DNA of 64,000 nt from Protea cynaroides (GCA_028583415.1 CM053266.1:79242149-79306148), one strand, 5' to 3'. Shown: positions 11,236 through 21,794, numbered from the stretch's first letter. Made by a program: numbers and translations. The notes: generated by a model from the sequence alone, not told the origin.

Positions 11236-12046
11236 AGTGATATAAACTGTTGAATCTAGATCATAATTGATTTAGACGGATCTGAACCACTGATTTCTTA
11301 GTCTGATCATGATTATATCTTGATGTGAGATCTGGGCCATTGATTTTGGTCGTTTTGATGAATCTGAGTGTTGATCATGATTATCAATGTTTTAAAGAGA
11401 TCTAACCGTTAGATTGAGGATCTAATATTGTCTACATTGTTAAATTCGTGCATTTGCCATGTTCACATGCTTACACTGTCATATTGTGTACATTTGTCAT
11501 GTTTAGAATACTTGCACTTTTAGCTTTGAGTACACTGTCATGTTTGATATGCTTGCTAATGCCATGATTGAATGATGTTTATGTCGGCAAGAACTTACTT
11601 TTCGCTACACCCTAGTCGAACTGCCATGCATGTATACTGATAGAAGACATTCCTAGGTGTGGGGACGTGCATGTAGTCACCCACATTCATGGGAAGGGTA
11701 ATAATGAAAAAATGATCAAAGTCTTAATCAAGAATCATGAAGCCTAGCCCAACAATTCCAAAATCAGGGTTGTAAGTTACAAGGGTAGTTTAGGACGATC
11801 CCTACCCCTTAGTGCATTTCCCCTAGGGTGCAGAACCTAGATAGGTATAATGTGAATCCAACCTTTGATCATCTAGGACCATCATTCGGTCCGACTGGAC
11901 CACCCATATTCTGACCCAGGCGGGTCACCCAATGACCGTTTCCGAAACTACGCGGATCTTGATTCTTAGGGAAAAACCTGAGATACGTAGGTAGTCTGGG
12001 AAACTCCCAGATACGGTTCCACACATCAATCAATGTGCCCTCAATC

Positions 12047-12271
12047 TTACTCCCTGAGAGTACAAACCTTACTCCCTGAGAGTACAAACCTTACTCCCTC
12101 AGAGTATACGCTACATTACTCCCTGAGCGTATACACGAACATCACTCCCTGAGAGTACAAATCCAACTCCCTGAGAGTACAAAACTTACTCCCTGAGAGT
12201 ACAAACATTACTTTCTGAGAGTACAAATCCAACTCCCTGAGAGCCATACCTTACTCCCTGAGAGTACAACC
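12047..12271 (+). repeat. 22-bp minisatellite in D LTR
   Basis: About ten copies of ACTCCCTGAGAGTACAAA occur at spacings of 21-28 bp. Each holds CTC-CCT-GAG, a small inverted repeat. The array sits between two CTACG..CGTAG hairpin modules and is absent from the C LTR. Confidence 0.85.
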
Positions 12272-13038
12272 CATGAAATGAACTACGTTATACCTGATTT
12301 CCAGGACCTCTGGAATACGTAGGCAACTTGGAGGACTCTCCAAGTACGGTACCTCATCTTAGTATCCTTAGGTCCCCCATATCCATATCCGTATCCATAT
12401 CCTCGTTCACTTTGATCCATTTAGGCTATCTCTAGATTCAATCTCAATCATCATCAAGCATAAACTTCAACTTGAATAAATTGAATCTAAGAAAGCTTAA
12501 TCATAATCCACATCCATAAACCTTAATCACTTTCTATTTCGAACTACGTTTTTGGACTTGATTTTCAGGATTGGAATACGTTGGCAATTTGAGACGTTTT
12601 GGACATCTCAGATTCAGTCCATCATCGAACCATCTTTGGTTCGGTTCATTGTATATTATTTTGTTTGTTTTTCTTACTTCGAGAACATGTTTGGCTGAAT
12701 TTAGGCTAGAAGAACTCAACAACTTGGCATAAGATCCCCCATGAGCCCTAGTCATCATCCATCGACCATGAACAGTTAGAACCATAGAGTCTAAGGAAAG
12801 TAGAATCATATAGGAGGCCGATTTTCAGATCGGGCTGCTTTGGGTGCCTAACCCCTTCCCAAACTGTACTTTGAACGCCTATCCGTTCTCTGATAGACCA
12901 AAGCCGATATGTTGGGTCATGAGTCAATAGAAGTCTTATCTCATGATGAGGCTACATTTTAGGTCCTAGACCTTAATCTAGGTGGCGACTCCAAATCATT
13001 CACCGTCCATTCGGCGTAGGTGGACATTTGTCCTCACA

Positions 13039-13579
13039 GGAAGTCCTGGTAACTCTTCAGGAAATACATCTGGGAAGTCATGCACAACATCAATATCCTC
13101 CATTCGTGGTGCTTCCTTGGTAAGATCGACCACAGATACTAGATAGCCAACTGCTCCTTTCTCAAGGCACTTCCTAGCCTTTAATGCAGAGAGTATGAGC
13201 TTTCGTTTTCGGGGAAGTTTGGTTCCCGCAAAACTGAACTCTGCTCCTTCCTTGTCTTTAAATGTCAGCTTCTTTTCAGTACATAATAGGTTTACAGAAT
13301 GCCGAGCTAACCAGTCCATTCCCAAGATGACGTCAACGTCTGCTATCTCAAGTTGAATCAGGGTTGCATCTAGAGTTTTCTCGTCAATAAGGACTGGACA
13401 TGGTCCATAACCTGTTTCTAATTCCACTTCTAATCCCATCGGCGACCATACAAGTAGTTTATTGTCTAGATATTTGAGTGGTAGGTTCAGCTTCTTAGCA
13501 AATGACTCAGATATAAAGGAATGAGTAGCTCCTGAATCAAAGAGTACTCTGGCGGGGATGTCATTAATAGGTACTATAT
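13039..13579 (-). pseudogene. Protease and RT linker of element F, part
   Basis: Minus-strand pol begins after the gag-pro intron with the retropepsin segment (RVLFDSGATHSF near 13540) and continues through VILGMDWLARHS to PDVFPEELPGLP, where D interrupts it at 13038. It is very similar to the same region of B (27582-28130). The frame is open from 13439 to the D junction; the part before 13439 reads on in the same sense. This polyprotein region gives the protease that matures Gag-Pol. Confidence 0.85.
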
Positions 13580-13648
13580 CTGTTATTTGTTTTAATTTAG
13601 TCTACATGTTCACACAATGTAACACACAATGAAAGGTTCAGGTCATAC
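13580..13648 (-). other. Gag-pro intron of element F
   Basis: On the minus strand, GTCACAG is followed by GTATGACC and the 69-bp segment ends AAATAACAG. Removal joins gag to protease in phase 1 (VVT, then a split codon, then IVPIN). Unspliced reading stops at a TGA five bases into the intron. The core phrase GAACATGTAGACTAA is shared with B and G and can supply a branch point. Confidence 0.65.
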
Positions 13649-13864
13649 CTGTGACCACATCAGGTGATGCGGCAGCATCCTCAGAGGTAACAGCTTAAAC
13701 TCTTCCTTGTTGTGTTTGCTTTCTGGGCTTGGGGCACTCCTTTGAATAATGTCCCATTTGATTGCAGTTAAAGCATTTTACTCGTTCATTAATTGGCTTT
13801 TGTTGTTGTTGAGCTGCTGGGGTAGTCTTGGCGGCAGCATTAAAACCTTGAGTATGGAAGGGTT
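13649..13864 (-). pseudogene. Gag zinc knuckle and C-terminus of element F
   Basis: The minus strand encodes a CCHC zinc knuckle (FNCNQMGHYSKEC-type, near 13731-13778) and the ASPDVVT segment that precedes the gag-pro intron. The gag continues at 51262 on the far side of element G, as shown by alignment to B gag (27240-27510). A stop lies before the last exon segment (near 13696). Confidence 0.8.
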
Positions 13865-14029
13865 TGTAAGACCCGCACTCAATGAACCCGATCTAAACCT
13901 CGATTTCATGTCGTATCAGGTCTTCCGATCATCACCGGGCCAGACGAGACGAGCGGGACGAGCGGATAACAATCAGGTACAAAATCGGACCAAACAGACC
14001 AACTTAAGTATGAATTTTATTCATACTGG

Positions 14030-14060
14030 TCTAGGGTACCGGTCGACCGGTATAGTTTGC
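14030..14060 (+). promoter_or_regulatory. ACCGGTCGA palindrome cluster upstream of G TATA
   Basis: TACCGGTCGACCGGTA at 14037-14052 is a perfect 16-bp palindrome, about 120 bp upstream of the TATA region. It is also perfect in the 3' LTR (49138-49153). It occupies the position of cluster 1 in family 1 LTRs. Confidence 0.6.
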
Positions 14061-14361
14061 GTAGCAGACTACCAGGATCCGTAATTGGATCTCTACGGGT
14101 CCCACTTTCCTAATTCTGAATCCTAGGACTTTCCTAATCCTAAGAGGCTTCCTAAACCTAATTACTAGCATATTTCAACCCCTCTAAACCTCCTAGAATC
14201 TCTTCCATTGATCCTCAGAAACCCTAGAGAGGAGAAGGAGATTGGAGAAGGAGAAGAAGCTAGGAAGAAGAAGGAAGAGCCGTCGTTGCCGTTCGACGAC
14301 GCACACCTTACGCCGGTCGACGGTTAGTGTTTAAACCCTCCCTCTCACATTATGACTCTAG

Positions 14362-14399
14362 GATGGTTGGGTTGCTTGGATCAATACCATGCAAAGCAG
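14362..14399 (+). CDS. LTR small gene of G, first coding exon
   Basis: An acceptor (TGACTCTAG) is followed by a 38-bp exon with ATG at 14363 and a donor CAG/GTATTG at 14400. It encodes 12 residues (MVGLLGSIPCKA) and ends in phase 1. The sequence is identical in the 3' LTR (49463-49500). Upstream transcript from the TATA box has no ATG before a probable donor (ACG/GTTAGT here, ACG/GTAAGT in the 3' LTR), so this would be the first start codon. Confidence 0.45.
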
Positions 14400-14604
14400 G
14401 TATTGACCTAAACCCTACTTTGCCGTCAAACCCTAATTTAGTCGTTAAACCCTAGATTCGTGTTCTAGGATGAATACCATCAAAACTAGACTTGAATGGA
14501 GTTGGAAAAAACTCTAACTCAAAGCTCAGACTTAGAATGTGTAGGAGAAACCCTAGAATCAATAGAGAGTGATCGACGGTAGTCGAAAAACCAAGTGTAT
14601 GGTT

Positions 14605-14745
14605 TTCCGGAGACATACCGGTCGCACCCTATGCGACCGGTACCGCGACCGGTACCTCTCGAGGAGTGGCCTGTGGGGACCGGCTGACCATACCGGTCGC
14701 AGGTTTTCCCACAGTGTTGTGACTGGTACATGCGACCAGTCAGCT
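14605..14745 (+). promoter_or_regulatory. ACCGGTCG motif cluster 2 of G LTR
   Basis: Copies of ATACCGGTCGCA, GCGACCGGTACC and GCGACCAGTCAGCT are packed here. The last phrase recurs at the predicted antisense-gene promoter of G (near 18455). The position is equivalent to cluster 2 of family 1. Confidence 0.6.
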
Positions 14746-14831
14746 CTGTGAGTGTATTTTTGTAACCTTGTTGGTTTTCGACCAACGTAAACCCTAAGAA
14801 ACTATTCTAATTGAACCGTAATATCATGTAG

Positions 14832-14891
14832 GACTTTGTGATAGCACGTTTGGATCTTGCGACGTGGAGCAAGCTATCAAACGAGTGTCAG
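14832..14891 (+). CDS. LTR small gene of G, second coding exon
   Basis: A 60-bp exon lies between the acceptor ATCATGTAG and the donor CAG/GTAAGG. Joined to the first coding exon it stays open and encodes 19 residues with two Cys (LCDSTFGSC) plus a split Gly at each end. It ends in phase 1, the phase needed by the last exon. The 3' LTR copy (49934-49993) has a TGA at 49984 where this copy has CGA, a probable post-insertion deamination. Confidence 0.5.
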
Positions 14892-15764
14892 GTAAGGGAA
14901 TCAGACCTAAACCCTAATAATTAACGGACAGTAAACCGTTGCTAATAACCTTGAATCTTTGGTATGATGTTTGTGCATTCTCACATGTCATCTGTTATTT
15001 TTAATTATTATATTTGTTCATGCATATTCCATATGCTAGGATGTGATTGTTAGGCATGTGATTGTTTTCGTTAGTGTGTGGAATGGGAAGGGCCTGGGGT
15101 CTGAGATCATTCCTCACACTAGCACCTTTTTGTAGCATTCTATCTTAGCATGCTTGGTGCGGGTAGGGCATCAGGGGGAGGCGTGGTACTGTGGTCTCCG
15201 GCCTGGCCACCAGACTCTAGCTCTATCTCTATGCCGTAGGGAGTTATGTTGGGATAGAGTCTACTTGCGTATTGTTCTGTCTTAGTATGCTTGGTGCCGG
15301 TAGGGCATCAGGGGGAGGTCGTGGCACTGTGGTCTTTGGCCTGGCCACCACGCTCTAGCTCTATCTCTATGTCGTAGGGAGCTGTACTGGGATAGAGCCT
15401 ACAGTGGTGACATATAGGATTGGTTAGTTGCGAGCCCAGTTTGCAAGCCCTAGCCAGTAGGGGCTTATGTATTGGTATGGGTAGAGCATCAGGGGAGGTA
15501 GTGGATGCCTTAGCTCTATCTCTATTCTATGATGGGTGCATGTGGGTCGGCAGCGGTGTGATCTACTGTGCGATGCTACACACTCGTGTATAGAGGTGCG
15601 GTGGCCGCCAACCCTTTTGATAGCACATTGCAAACTTAAACCAGACCACAGCATAAAATGATTGTTACTCATGCATATAATATTGATACACTGTCTGATT
15701 GTCTTACTGAGCTAAGTTGTGAGCTCACCCTTTGTATATACACTGTTTTTAGATGTTGATGCAG

Positions 15765-15886
15765 GTTACACGGTGGACGACTATATAAACGCTCTGGCGT
15801 ATGGAGGTGTCGCTGCTCTGGACATACAGGCAGGAGAGGACGAGCATGACGCTTCATGTGAGTGCCCTTTCTGTGTGTACCTTTGA
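15765..15886 (+). CDS. LTR small gene of G, last exon
   Basis: After the acceptor GATGTTGATGCAG the 122-bp exon encodes 39 residues ending CECPFCVYL and a TGA. It aligns without gaps to the family 1 exon (B 23285-23406), sharing DYxxA, YGxVAA, HD, and the CxCx2C end. The unspliced frame hits a stop shortly upstream and has no ATG, so in G the exon needs splicing to be translated. The whole predicted protein is 72 residues. Function is unknown; no signal peptide or membrane segment is seen. Confidence 0.6.
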
Positions 15887-16161
15887 CTTTATTTTATTTG
15901 TTTCAGTTATTTTTAAAGTGATGTAAAGATATTTAATTACGTTTGAAATTTGGATAATTGAATACTTATTTAAATTTATCAATAGAATACTCAGTTCATT
16001 TATTTAAAGACTTCCGCTGTATTTATTATATTCTGATTGTGGTTATGTGCGATGGTTTGTATGAGTGGACACGGTCTTATTGAGATCCTGATGTGAACCG
16101 TTGGTTCAATGATGGTTCACTCACACCATTCTGGTTGGTTCAGAATTGGGGTGTGACAACT

Positions 16162-16173
16162 TTGTATCAAACC
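16162..16173 (+). promoter_or_regulatory. Primer-binding site of G (decayed)
   Basis: TTGTATCAAACC stands where TGGTATCAGAGC is expected, 3 bases after the LTR end. Three substitutions separate it from the iMet site of B, so priming would be impaired today. Confidence 0.75.
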
Positions 16174-16489
16174 TCTCAGGCTCTGTCCGACAGACCATAT
16201 TGCACTTAACTAAGTCGATGAACTGAGATAGGAAAATTTAAAAGCCTTAATAAGAACACACCTTAAGCACTTGTTTGATGTCTGAGACTATATAAGAAAG
16301 AGCATAACATATTATATTAAATATGGAATTAATAAATGCACATGCTCTAGATAGGCAAAACCATAAACTGCTATTTAAAAACATTAAAGAGTGTTAATTT
16401 AAAAGTGCTACAGGGTACGGTCCACAAGCCGGACAGTTACCCTGTTATATAAACTGTACTGTGAAGAGAGAAAAAAAATAAGAGGACTA
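16174..16489 (+). other. Leader of G between primer-binding site and antisense gene end
   Basis: AT-rich, non-coding. It aligns in part with the same interval in B (23706-23977) and F (54501-54773), including GGACAGTTACCCTG and its relatives near the end of the antisense gene. Confidence 0.5.
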
Positions 16490-17720
16490 TCATGGGGTAG
16501 GGGGATTAGGAAGAATAGGGTCGGCAATGTCATAATCCCTCTCATAGGCGACCCTACGCCAGTGCACCTGATCCTGAGTGACTCTGAGGCTGCGAACCAA
16601 GTGCCCCAAGTCACGGCTCATCTCACGCTAAGCGTCCCTGAGCTCTGTGAACATACCCATCACGGTGTCGGGAGGAAGCTGAGATGGTCCCGCTGCATAT
16701 GTGGGCTGTGGTACTGGTGCTGGAACATCCTCCATATGATCATCGCCACCATCGTCATCACCCGCTGCCTCTGCTGCATGAGCAGTATTGGCTGCTACTG
16801 CTGCTGCTGCTGCAGTTGCTACCCTCCTGAGTGGGTGAGGACTAGCCTCCAAATCCTCATCGTTGATCAGCAGGTTATCCATCTGCATCCGCAGGATGGC
16901 ATCCCAGTCTATGTCCGTGGTCATAATATCCTCAACAGCGATCTCACCCCTCATGTTCACTCATAGTTGCTGCAGAAGAGTGGTGATGAGCTGGCCATAA
17001 GGAAAGTTACTGGCCTGACCAGGTAGTGTAGCCTGATGCATGGTCCTGATGATGATATAGGGAAGGTAAACCCGCTCCCCAGTGCAAACGCAGTAAGTCA
17101 GGTACTGAGTGAGCTGAGATAACTCACTATAATGGCCGCTCTGGGGCACAATGTTGTGCTGATGATGCGGCTATAAACTCGAGGCACGGGCTTCAAACTA
17201 GCAGCCTTCATGGGCGCCCCAGGGTTGAGAAGTTGCTCTGAGATCTCCTGGCGCAGATCGTCAGTGAGAAAGCCCTTCATCTTAGGGGCACAGTAGACTA
17301 AGTCCCCATTGTTGGGAATCCCTAGAAGATCAGCAAGTTGGTGAGTGTCGAAAGAGATGGGGACACCCTTGACGTAGCTGGTTATGCAGAGTGCTCGACA
17401 TTGATTGAAGTTGACATCCCCATCTATTTCCAGGTTGGCATAAAAGTGTTTGACGAGGTTGAAACAGGTAGTCATCGTGTATGTGATGACCGGCAACCAA
17501 CCAAGCTTGCCAAAAGCGGCTTCCACATTGAACCGCTACAACTGCTCCAAATTGGCACACCGTCCTGACTCGATATTTTTCCCTTCGAACCAAGGGAAGC
17601 GGGCTTGTGCCGCCTCAGAACGAAACCACTGCTTATCGAGCTATGGAACATGTGGGTGGGGAAGGTGCATGCCTAGACCATAGGAGTGCTTGCCAGCACC
17701 TCTGCGTGGAGTAATTAGAG
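16490..17720 (-). pseudogene. Antisense gene (aORF) of element G
   Basis: The minus-strand exon begins after an acceptor at 17721. Recognisable parts in order are WFRSEAAQARF, FNVEAAFGKLGWLPVITY, LVKHFYANLEIDG, SYVKGVPISFDTHQLADLLGIP, GHYSELSQLTQYLTY, LPYIIIRTM, an Ala-rich acidic linker and a final segment ending DPILPNPPTP. The first 250 residues resemble the putative plant transposon protein domain found in many plant retroelement ORFs (from memory). It carries about four stops and one 1-bp deletion near 17135. It lies between primer site and gag, opposite in direction to gag and pol. Confidence 0.75.
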
Positions 17721-18148
17721 CTGCAAAACAAGGAAAAACAAGGAGAAATGGTTAAAATTGTCGAAATTTCGGCAGCATAACAATAGCAAATTATGAAAAA
17801 GCCTTGAACTCACCCAAAAACATGGGGAGGAGGACTTACGTAACCCCCACACACTTCATGGAAACCAAACATAGAACAAAACAACAAGAAATTTAGAAAA
17901 TTTAAGAAAAATCGATTTTTTTTGTCAAAATCTAGGTCAAAACTAGAAAAAAATGATTTTTCCTAAAACCTTTCGGTGGAACCTCAAATTAGTTGAGGGC
18001 TTTTGCTCTTAGGGGTCCCTAAACCCTTTTTAAACCAAAGTAAAAGAGTTCCTACAGTTAGAATCTCCCAATCAAAGAAAACCATAGTTTTTAAGCTTAA
18101 AACGATAGATAAACGATGTAAAATTTGGTATGGAAGGAAGAAGCTTAC
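17721..18148 (-). other. 5' leader intron of the G antisense gene
   Basis: On the minus strand, CTCCAG/GTAAGC is the donor and a pyrimidine-rich stretch ending GTTTTGCAG is the acceptor, giving 428 bp. F and B have introns of 435 and 431 bp at the same place. Conserved interior phrases, such as CCCACATG or CCACGTG near the acceptor side, are shared between families. Confidence 0.6.
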
Positions 18149-18629
18149 CTGGAGGCAATGTTCTAAGTCTTGATCGGAAGAAAATGACTTCTAGGATCAC
18201 TGGTCGGACTGTAGCAACTCAGGAGTCAGAGAAGAATCGCCACAGGAGAAGAGGAAGAAGGGAAAAGTGAGAAAAAACTCACTTTTTCATGATTTTAAAG
18301 AGATTTTGGGCATACCGATTGATGGTTTTGCCCATACCGGTCGATCGGTACCCCCTGGTATAGTCGACCGCTAACTCTTGGCCAGATGGAAAATTCTAAC
18401 TGGTCGACTATACCGGTCGCACCATACTATACAGTGTAGCGACCGGTATGTTGCGACCAGTCAGCTATATGTGACCCGGAAAATTTTGGAAAAATTTAAA
18501 AAAAAAATCAATTTTGAGTTCCATTTCGACTATTCGCTTTGCAATTGTTAAAGACTAACACTATTATGATTATTCGACTGTACCTTATGTGTTATGTCTT
18601 CTTTTCAGATCCAAACAGACTAATCTGAG
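18149..18629 (-). promoter_or_regulatory. Predicted promoter of the G antisense gene, with ACCGGTCG cluster
   Basis: This interval between the antisense-gene first exon and gag holds a cluster of ACCGGTCGAT, GGTCGACTATACC, GCGACCGGTATG and GCGACCAGTCAGCT (18310-18480). The same words make up the two clusters in the G LTR. It is intergenic between divergent genes; promoter activity is inferred from position. Confidence 0.5.
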
Positions 18630-19896
18630 ATGGTAGGCGGAAATGGTCGTAGAGGCTCACGAAAGCGTCACCACTCCAAGGGGCGCTAAGCTGAGGACGA
18701 CGTGGAAACAGAATATGTTGAAGAGAAAAATCTAAATCCAGAGAGTGGAGAAGGGAAGGTTTCCAGGGCACCCACAAATTTACCAGCCCTCCTCACACAA
18801 ACTCCGAGACAATTGTCACGAATCTGGTTTATCAGATGGAAGCTCAGCAGAAGACATTCCTGGATGAGATGCTGAAGATGTTCAGGCCACCAGGATATAT
18901 CCCCACAGAGGTCACACCTGAACATAGGGAAAATAACACCACACTGCCAAGGGGGCCAAGGACAGAGTCTACAACCACCACATCAATTTCCATCATCGTC
19001 TGCCTATCAAGGAACCTACCCGTACCCACCACCATGGTACAGAATGAATGCACAGGGGCAGCACGATCTGAGCCGAGCAGTGGATAGGTTTTTGAAGCTG
19101 AAACCCCCTACATTCACAGAGAAACCAGGGAAACCACTGTGGCCTACACAGTGGGTTGCTGAGATGGAGAAGAATTTCTATCTGATGACATGTACAGAGG
19201 ATGAGAAGGTGTTGTTTGCTACGCACATGCTAAAGGAGGATGCAAACGCCTGGTGGAATTCTACACGGGCGTATTTGGAAAACAAGCATGCTCAGATCGA
19301 TTGGGCTATATTTAAGGGAGCTTTCTTCGATAAATATTTTCCAAAGAGCTTTAGAGATCAGATGGAGAAGGAATTCCTCAACCTACAGCAGTCTCAGTCT
19401 ACTGTGGATGCTTACCAGCAAAGGTACGAAGAGCTATTTTTCTTTGCACCGGCAAGCATGCAAGAAGAAGAAACCAAGACCCGTAGGTTCACCATGGGAC
19501 TGCGTGCAAGCATTAGAGAGCATATCTTGGGTTTGGAGAAAAAGGTATACAATGAGGCTGTACAGGTTGCCAGAGTGATTGAATCAAGTCAAAAGGGTAG
19601 TTTCTTTGCTCAAAACAGGGGACTGAAGAGACCGGCTACTGAGACTTCAGGTGGCGGTAATAATAGACCATTCCACCCATACAGGGCTCAGTCCACCATG
19701 GTGCCTGTAAGAAACACTACTGCACCACCACCGCCACAATTCGCTAGACAAAACCCGAACATTAAATGTTTGAACTGTCAGCAACTGGGTCATGTTGCAA
19801 GGACCTGCACTTTACCTAGGAAACAACCTCCACAACAAGGAAAGGTATTTGCAGTCACCACTGAAGAGGCAGTCGCATCACCTGATGTGGTCACTG
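18630..19896 (+). pseudogene. Gag of element G
   Basis: ATG at 18630 matches the position of B gag. The first 400 bp carry a TAA at 18688 and at least two frameshifts. From 19044 the frame is clean: the retrotransposon gag core (AEMEKNFYLM, WWNSTRAYL, FFDKYFPKSFRDQMEKEF, VDAYQQRYEELFFFAP), then a basic linker and a CCHC zinc knuckle (CLNCQQLGHVARTC, near 19768-19809). It ends in phase 1 at an intron donor. Unspliced RNA would end it at a TAG at 19921. It makes the particle shell and binds element RNA. Confidence 0.9.
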
Positions 19897-19976
19897 GTAT
19901 GATTCTATCCCTTCCTATTTAGCTTACTATTTTATTATGTGTGAGCATGTAGAACTAAGGGATAATTAAATTACAG
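19897..19976 (+). other. Gag-pro intron of element G
   Basis: GTCACTG/GTATGATT and AAATTACAG/GAACTG bound an 80-bp AT-rich segment with the core GAGCATGTAGAACTAAG. Removing it joins VVT and VNIAGIPARVLFDSG through a split Gly. The unspliced frame reaches a TAG at 19921. B and F have the same arrangement. Confidence 0.7.
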
Positions 19977-21423
19977 GAACTGTAAATATAGCTGGTATAC
20001 CTGCCAGAGTACTCTTTGACTCTGGGGCCACGCACTCCTTCGTTTCTATTTCTTTCGGGAAGCGAATGGAATTACCTGTCAAGTATCTAAACCCAAGCTT
20101 GATAGTTCGCTCCCCACTAGGAGTCGAAGTGGCGTTGAACAAATATTTTGGACCATGTACAGTTAGCATTGACGGCCGAGATCTAGAAGCTAATCTGGTT
20201 CAACTCGAGATGGCAGACTTTGACGTCATCTTGGGAATGGATTGGTTAGGCTAGCATTCAGCCAGCTTATTATGTGGTGAAAAGAAGTTTGTGCTTAAAG
20301 ACGAGAAAGGAAAAGAGTTTAGCTTCACCGGGACCAAGTTACCCAAGAAGCGGAAGCTGATCCTATCTACCCTAAAAGCTAAGAGATGCTTAGAGAAGGG
20401 AGGAGTGGGGTACTTAGTGTCTGTGGTCGACATCACTGCTGAGGTACCAAGGATGGAAGATCTAGATGTGGTACGAGAGTTTCCAGATGTGTTTCCAGAG
20501 GATCTCCTAGGTCTACCTCCAGACAGGGCTACAGAGTTCGTGATAGACCTAATGCCAAGGTCGGCACCAGTGTCTAAAGCACCTTATAGGATGGCCCCTA
20601 CAGAACTAAAGGAGTTGAAGACCCAATTACAAGAATTTCTAGATAAGGGTTTCATACGACCAAGCATATCACCATGGGGAACACCTGTATTGTTCGTCAA
20701 GAAGAAGGACAGTAGTGTACAGTTATGTATCGACTACCGAAAGCTGAACAAGTTAACCATCAAGAATCGATATCCTTTGCCTAGGATCGATGATCTGTTC
20801 GATCAGTTATAGGGTGTAAAGGTTTTTTTCTCGGAGATTGATCTCAGATCAGGGTATCACCAATTAAAGATCAAGGCCGAAGATATTCTAAAGACTGCTT
20901 TCAGGACAAGGTATGGGCATTATGAGTTTCTGGTAATGTCGTTCGGGTTAACTAATGCTCCAGCGTCGTTCATGGAACTGATGAACCGAGTGTTTCATGA
21001 CATGTTGGACACTTCGGTCATCGTATTCATCGATGACATATCGGTCTACTCAAAGGACAGGGAGGCTCATGCAACACATTAGAGAGCAGTCCTACAACGG
21101 CTTAGAAGGGAAAAGCTTTATGCCAAGTTCAAGAAGTGTAAATTTTGGCTGAAGGAGGTGGCCTTCTTGGGCCACCTGGTATCTGAAGACGGTATCAAGG
21201 TAGATCCAAGTAAAATAGCTGCTATAGTAGGATGGACACAAAAATCAGTTGCGGAGGTTCGTAGTTTCCTCGGATTGGCTGGTTACTATAGAAGATTTGT
21301 GGAAGACTACTCAAGGATCGCCATTCCACTTACCAGACTAACCAAGAAGGGAGAGAAATTTATATGGTCAGATGTGTGCGAGAAATGCTTTCAGACTTTG
21401 AAGTCAAGACTAGTCTCCGCACC
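19977..21423 (+). pseudogene. Pol of G, part 1: protease and reverse transcriptase
   Basis: One continuous frame holds the retropepsin site (FDSGATHSF), VILGMDWL, the RT start (GFIRPSISPWGTPVLFVKKKD), LCIDYRKLN, DLRSGYHQLKIK and the catalytic FIDDISVYS near 21025-21050, where the usual Leu after DD is Ser. TAG codons stand at 20252, 20810 and 21080. No frameshift is seen. Element B interrupts it at 21424, after the codons for SAP; the frame resumes at 46858. Confidence 0.9.
21419..21423 (+). repeat. Target-site duplication GCACC, left copy
   Basis: GCACC precedes the B LTR and is repeated at 46853-46857 after it. Removing B and one copy restores the G pol reading frame across SAPILTIP. Confidence 0.95.
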
Positions 21424-21564
21424 TGTAAGACCCGTATCGAACTAACCCGGTCTTACCACTTTGAACCAGGTCTACCCATCATGGTCGAGCCAAATGGACC
21501 AAGTGTGTGAAGGAGATAACGATCCCAGGTATTAAACTGACCCAAAAATACTAAAATAGGTGGG

Positions 21565-21710
21565 AGGGTCGCACACCCAGCTAGGTAGGGTCGGACCCCC
21601 CCAAGATAAAAGTTAGACCCTGAGTTTCTGACCAGGGGTTGGACAATTTAGAACCAGGGGTCGACGGGATCTCCGACCCCCTCATCGACCCCAGTCTACC
21701 GACAAAAACC
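21565..21710 (+). promoter_or_regulatory. GGGTCGA motif cluster 1 of B LTR
   Basis: GGGTCGCA, GGGTCGGA, GGGGTCGACGGG and CATCGACCCC occur within 150 bp, ending about 80 bp upstream of the TATA box. The same array stands in the 3' LTR (31195-31320). Confidence 0.6.
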
Positions 21711-21786
21711 GTGAATTAGAAACTTTCCAAATTTCAATGGGATTCTTTCCTAATCTCAATGGGACTTATTTTGGGAGTTTCTACTC

Positions 21787-21794
21787 TATAAATA
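21787..21794 (+). promoter_or_regulatory. LTR TATA box of B
   Basis: TATAAATA in CTCTATAAATAGGACG, conserved in all family 1 LTRs (31416-31423 in the 3' LTR). The sequence after it is a typical purine-rich leader (GAGAGAAAGAGAAG). Confidence 0.7.

Larger units (their letters stand above)
3149..13038 (+). mobile_element. Element D: Tat/Ogre-like Ty3/gypsy element, 3' part
   Basis: The order is gag, RT start, RNase H, integrase, long 3' untranslated region and a 5-kb 3' LTR, all on the plus strand. The 5' LTR and gag start are left of E, outside the window. The LTR ends (TGTAAGCACCCC..TCCTCACA) match those of C. D is inserted in the minus-strand pol of F: the sequence after 13038 continues F protease/RT linker. 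The coding part has lost the RT core and carries many stops and frameshifts, so it is not autonomous now. Confidence 0.85.
8010..13038 (+). repeat. 3' LTR of element D (5.03 kb)
   Basis: It begins TGTAAGCACCCCATTTTTGC and ends TGTCCTCACA. The LTRs of C share both ends, the order of internal blocks and the terminal phrase GACCTTAATCTAGGTGGCG. It holds an AT-rich block (9085-9195), a purine-rich block (9200-9335), a CT-rich block (9340-9600), a TATA box (9671-9678), a 110-bp minisatellite (10620-11235), a 22-bp minisatellite (12047-12271) and three CTACG..CGTAG hairpin modules (11950, 12280, 12541). The start and end are supported by the homology break into F pol at 13039. Confidence 0.85.
13865..16158 (+). 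repeat. 5' LTR of element G (family 2)
   Basis: The 2294-bp LTR runs from TGTAAGACCCGCACTC to GGGGTGTGACA and matches 48953-51261 closely. It holds a perfect 16-bp palindrome (14037-14052), clusters of ACCGGTCG (14030-14060 and 14605-14745), a weakened TATA region (14171-14178) and the three coding exons of a small LTR gene. Its 3' half is recognisably related to family 1 LTRs, while its 5' half is not. Confidence 0.9.
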
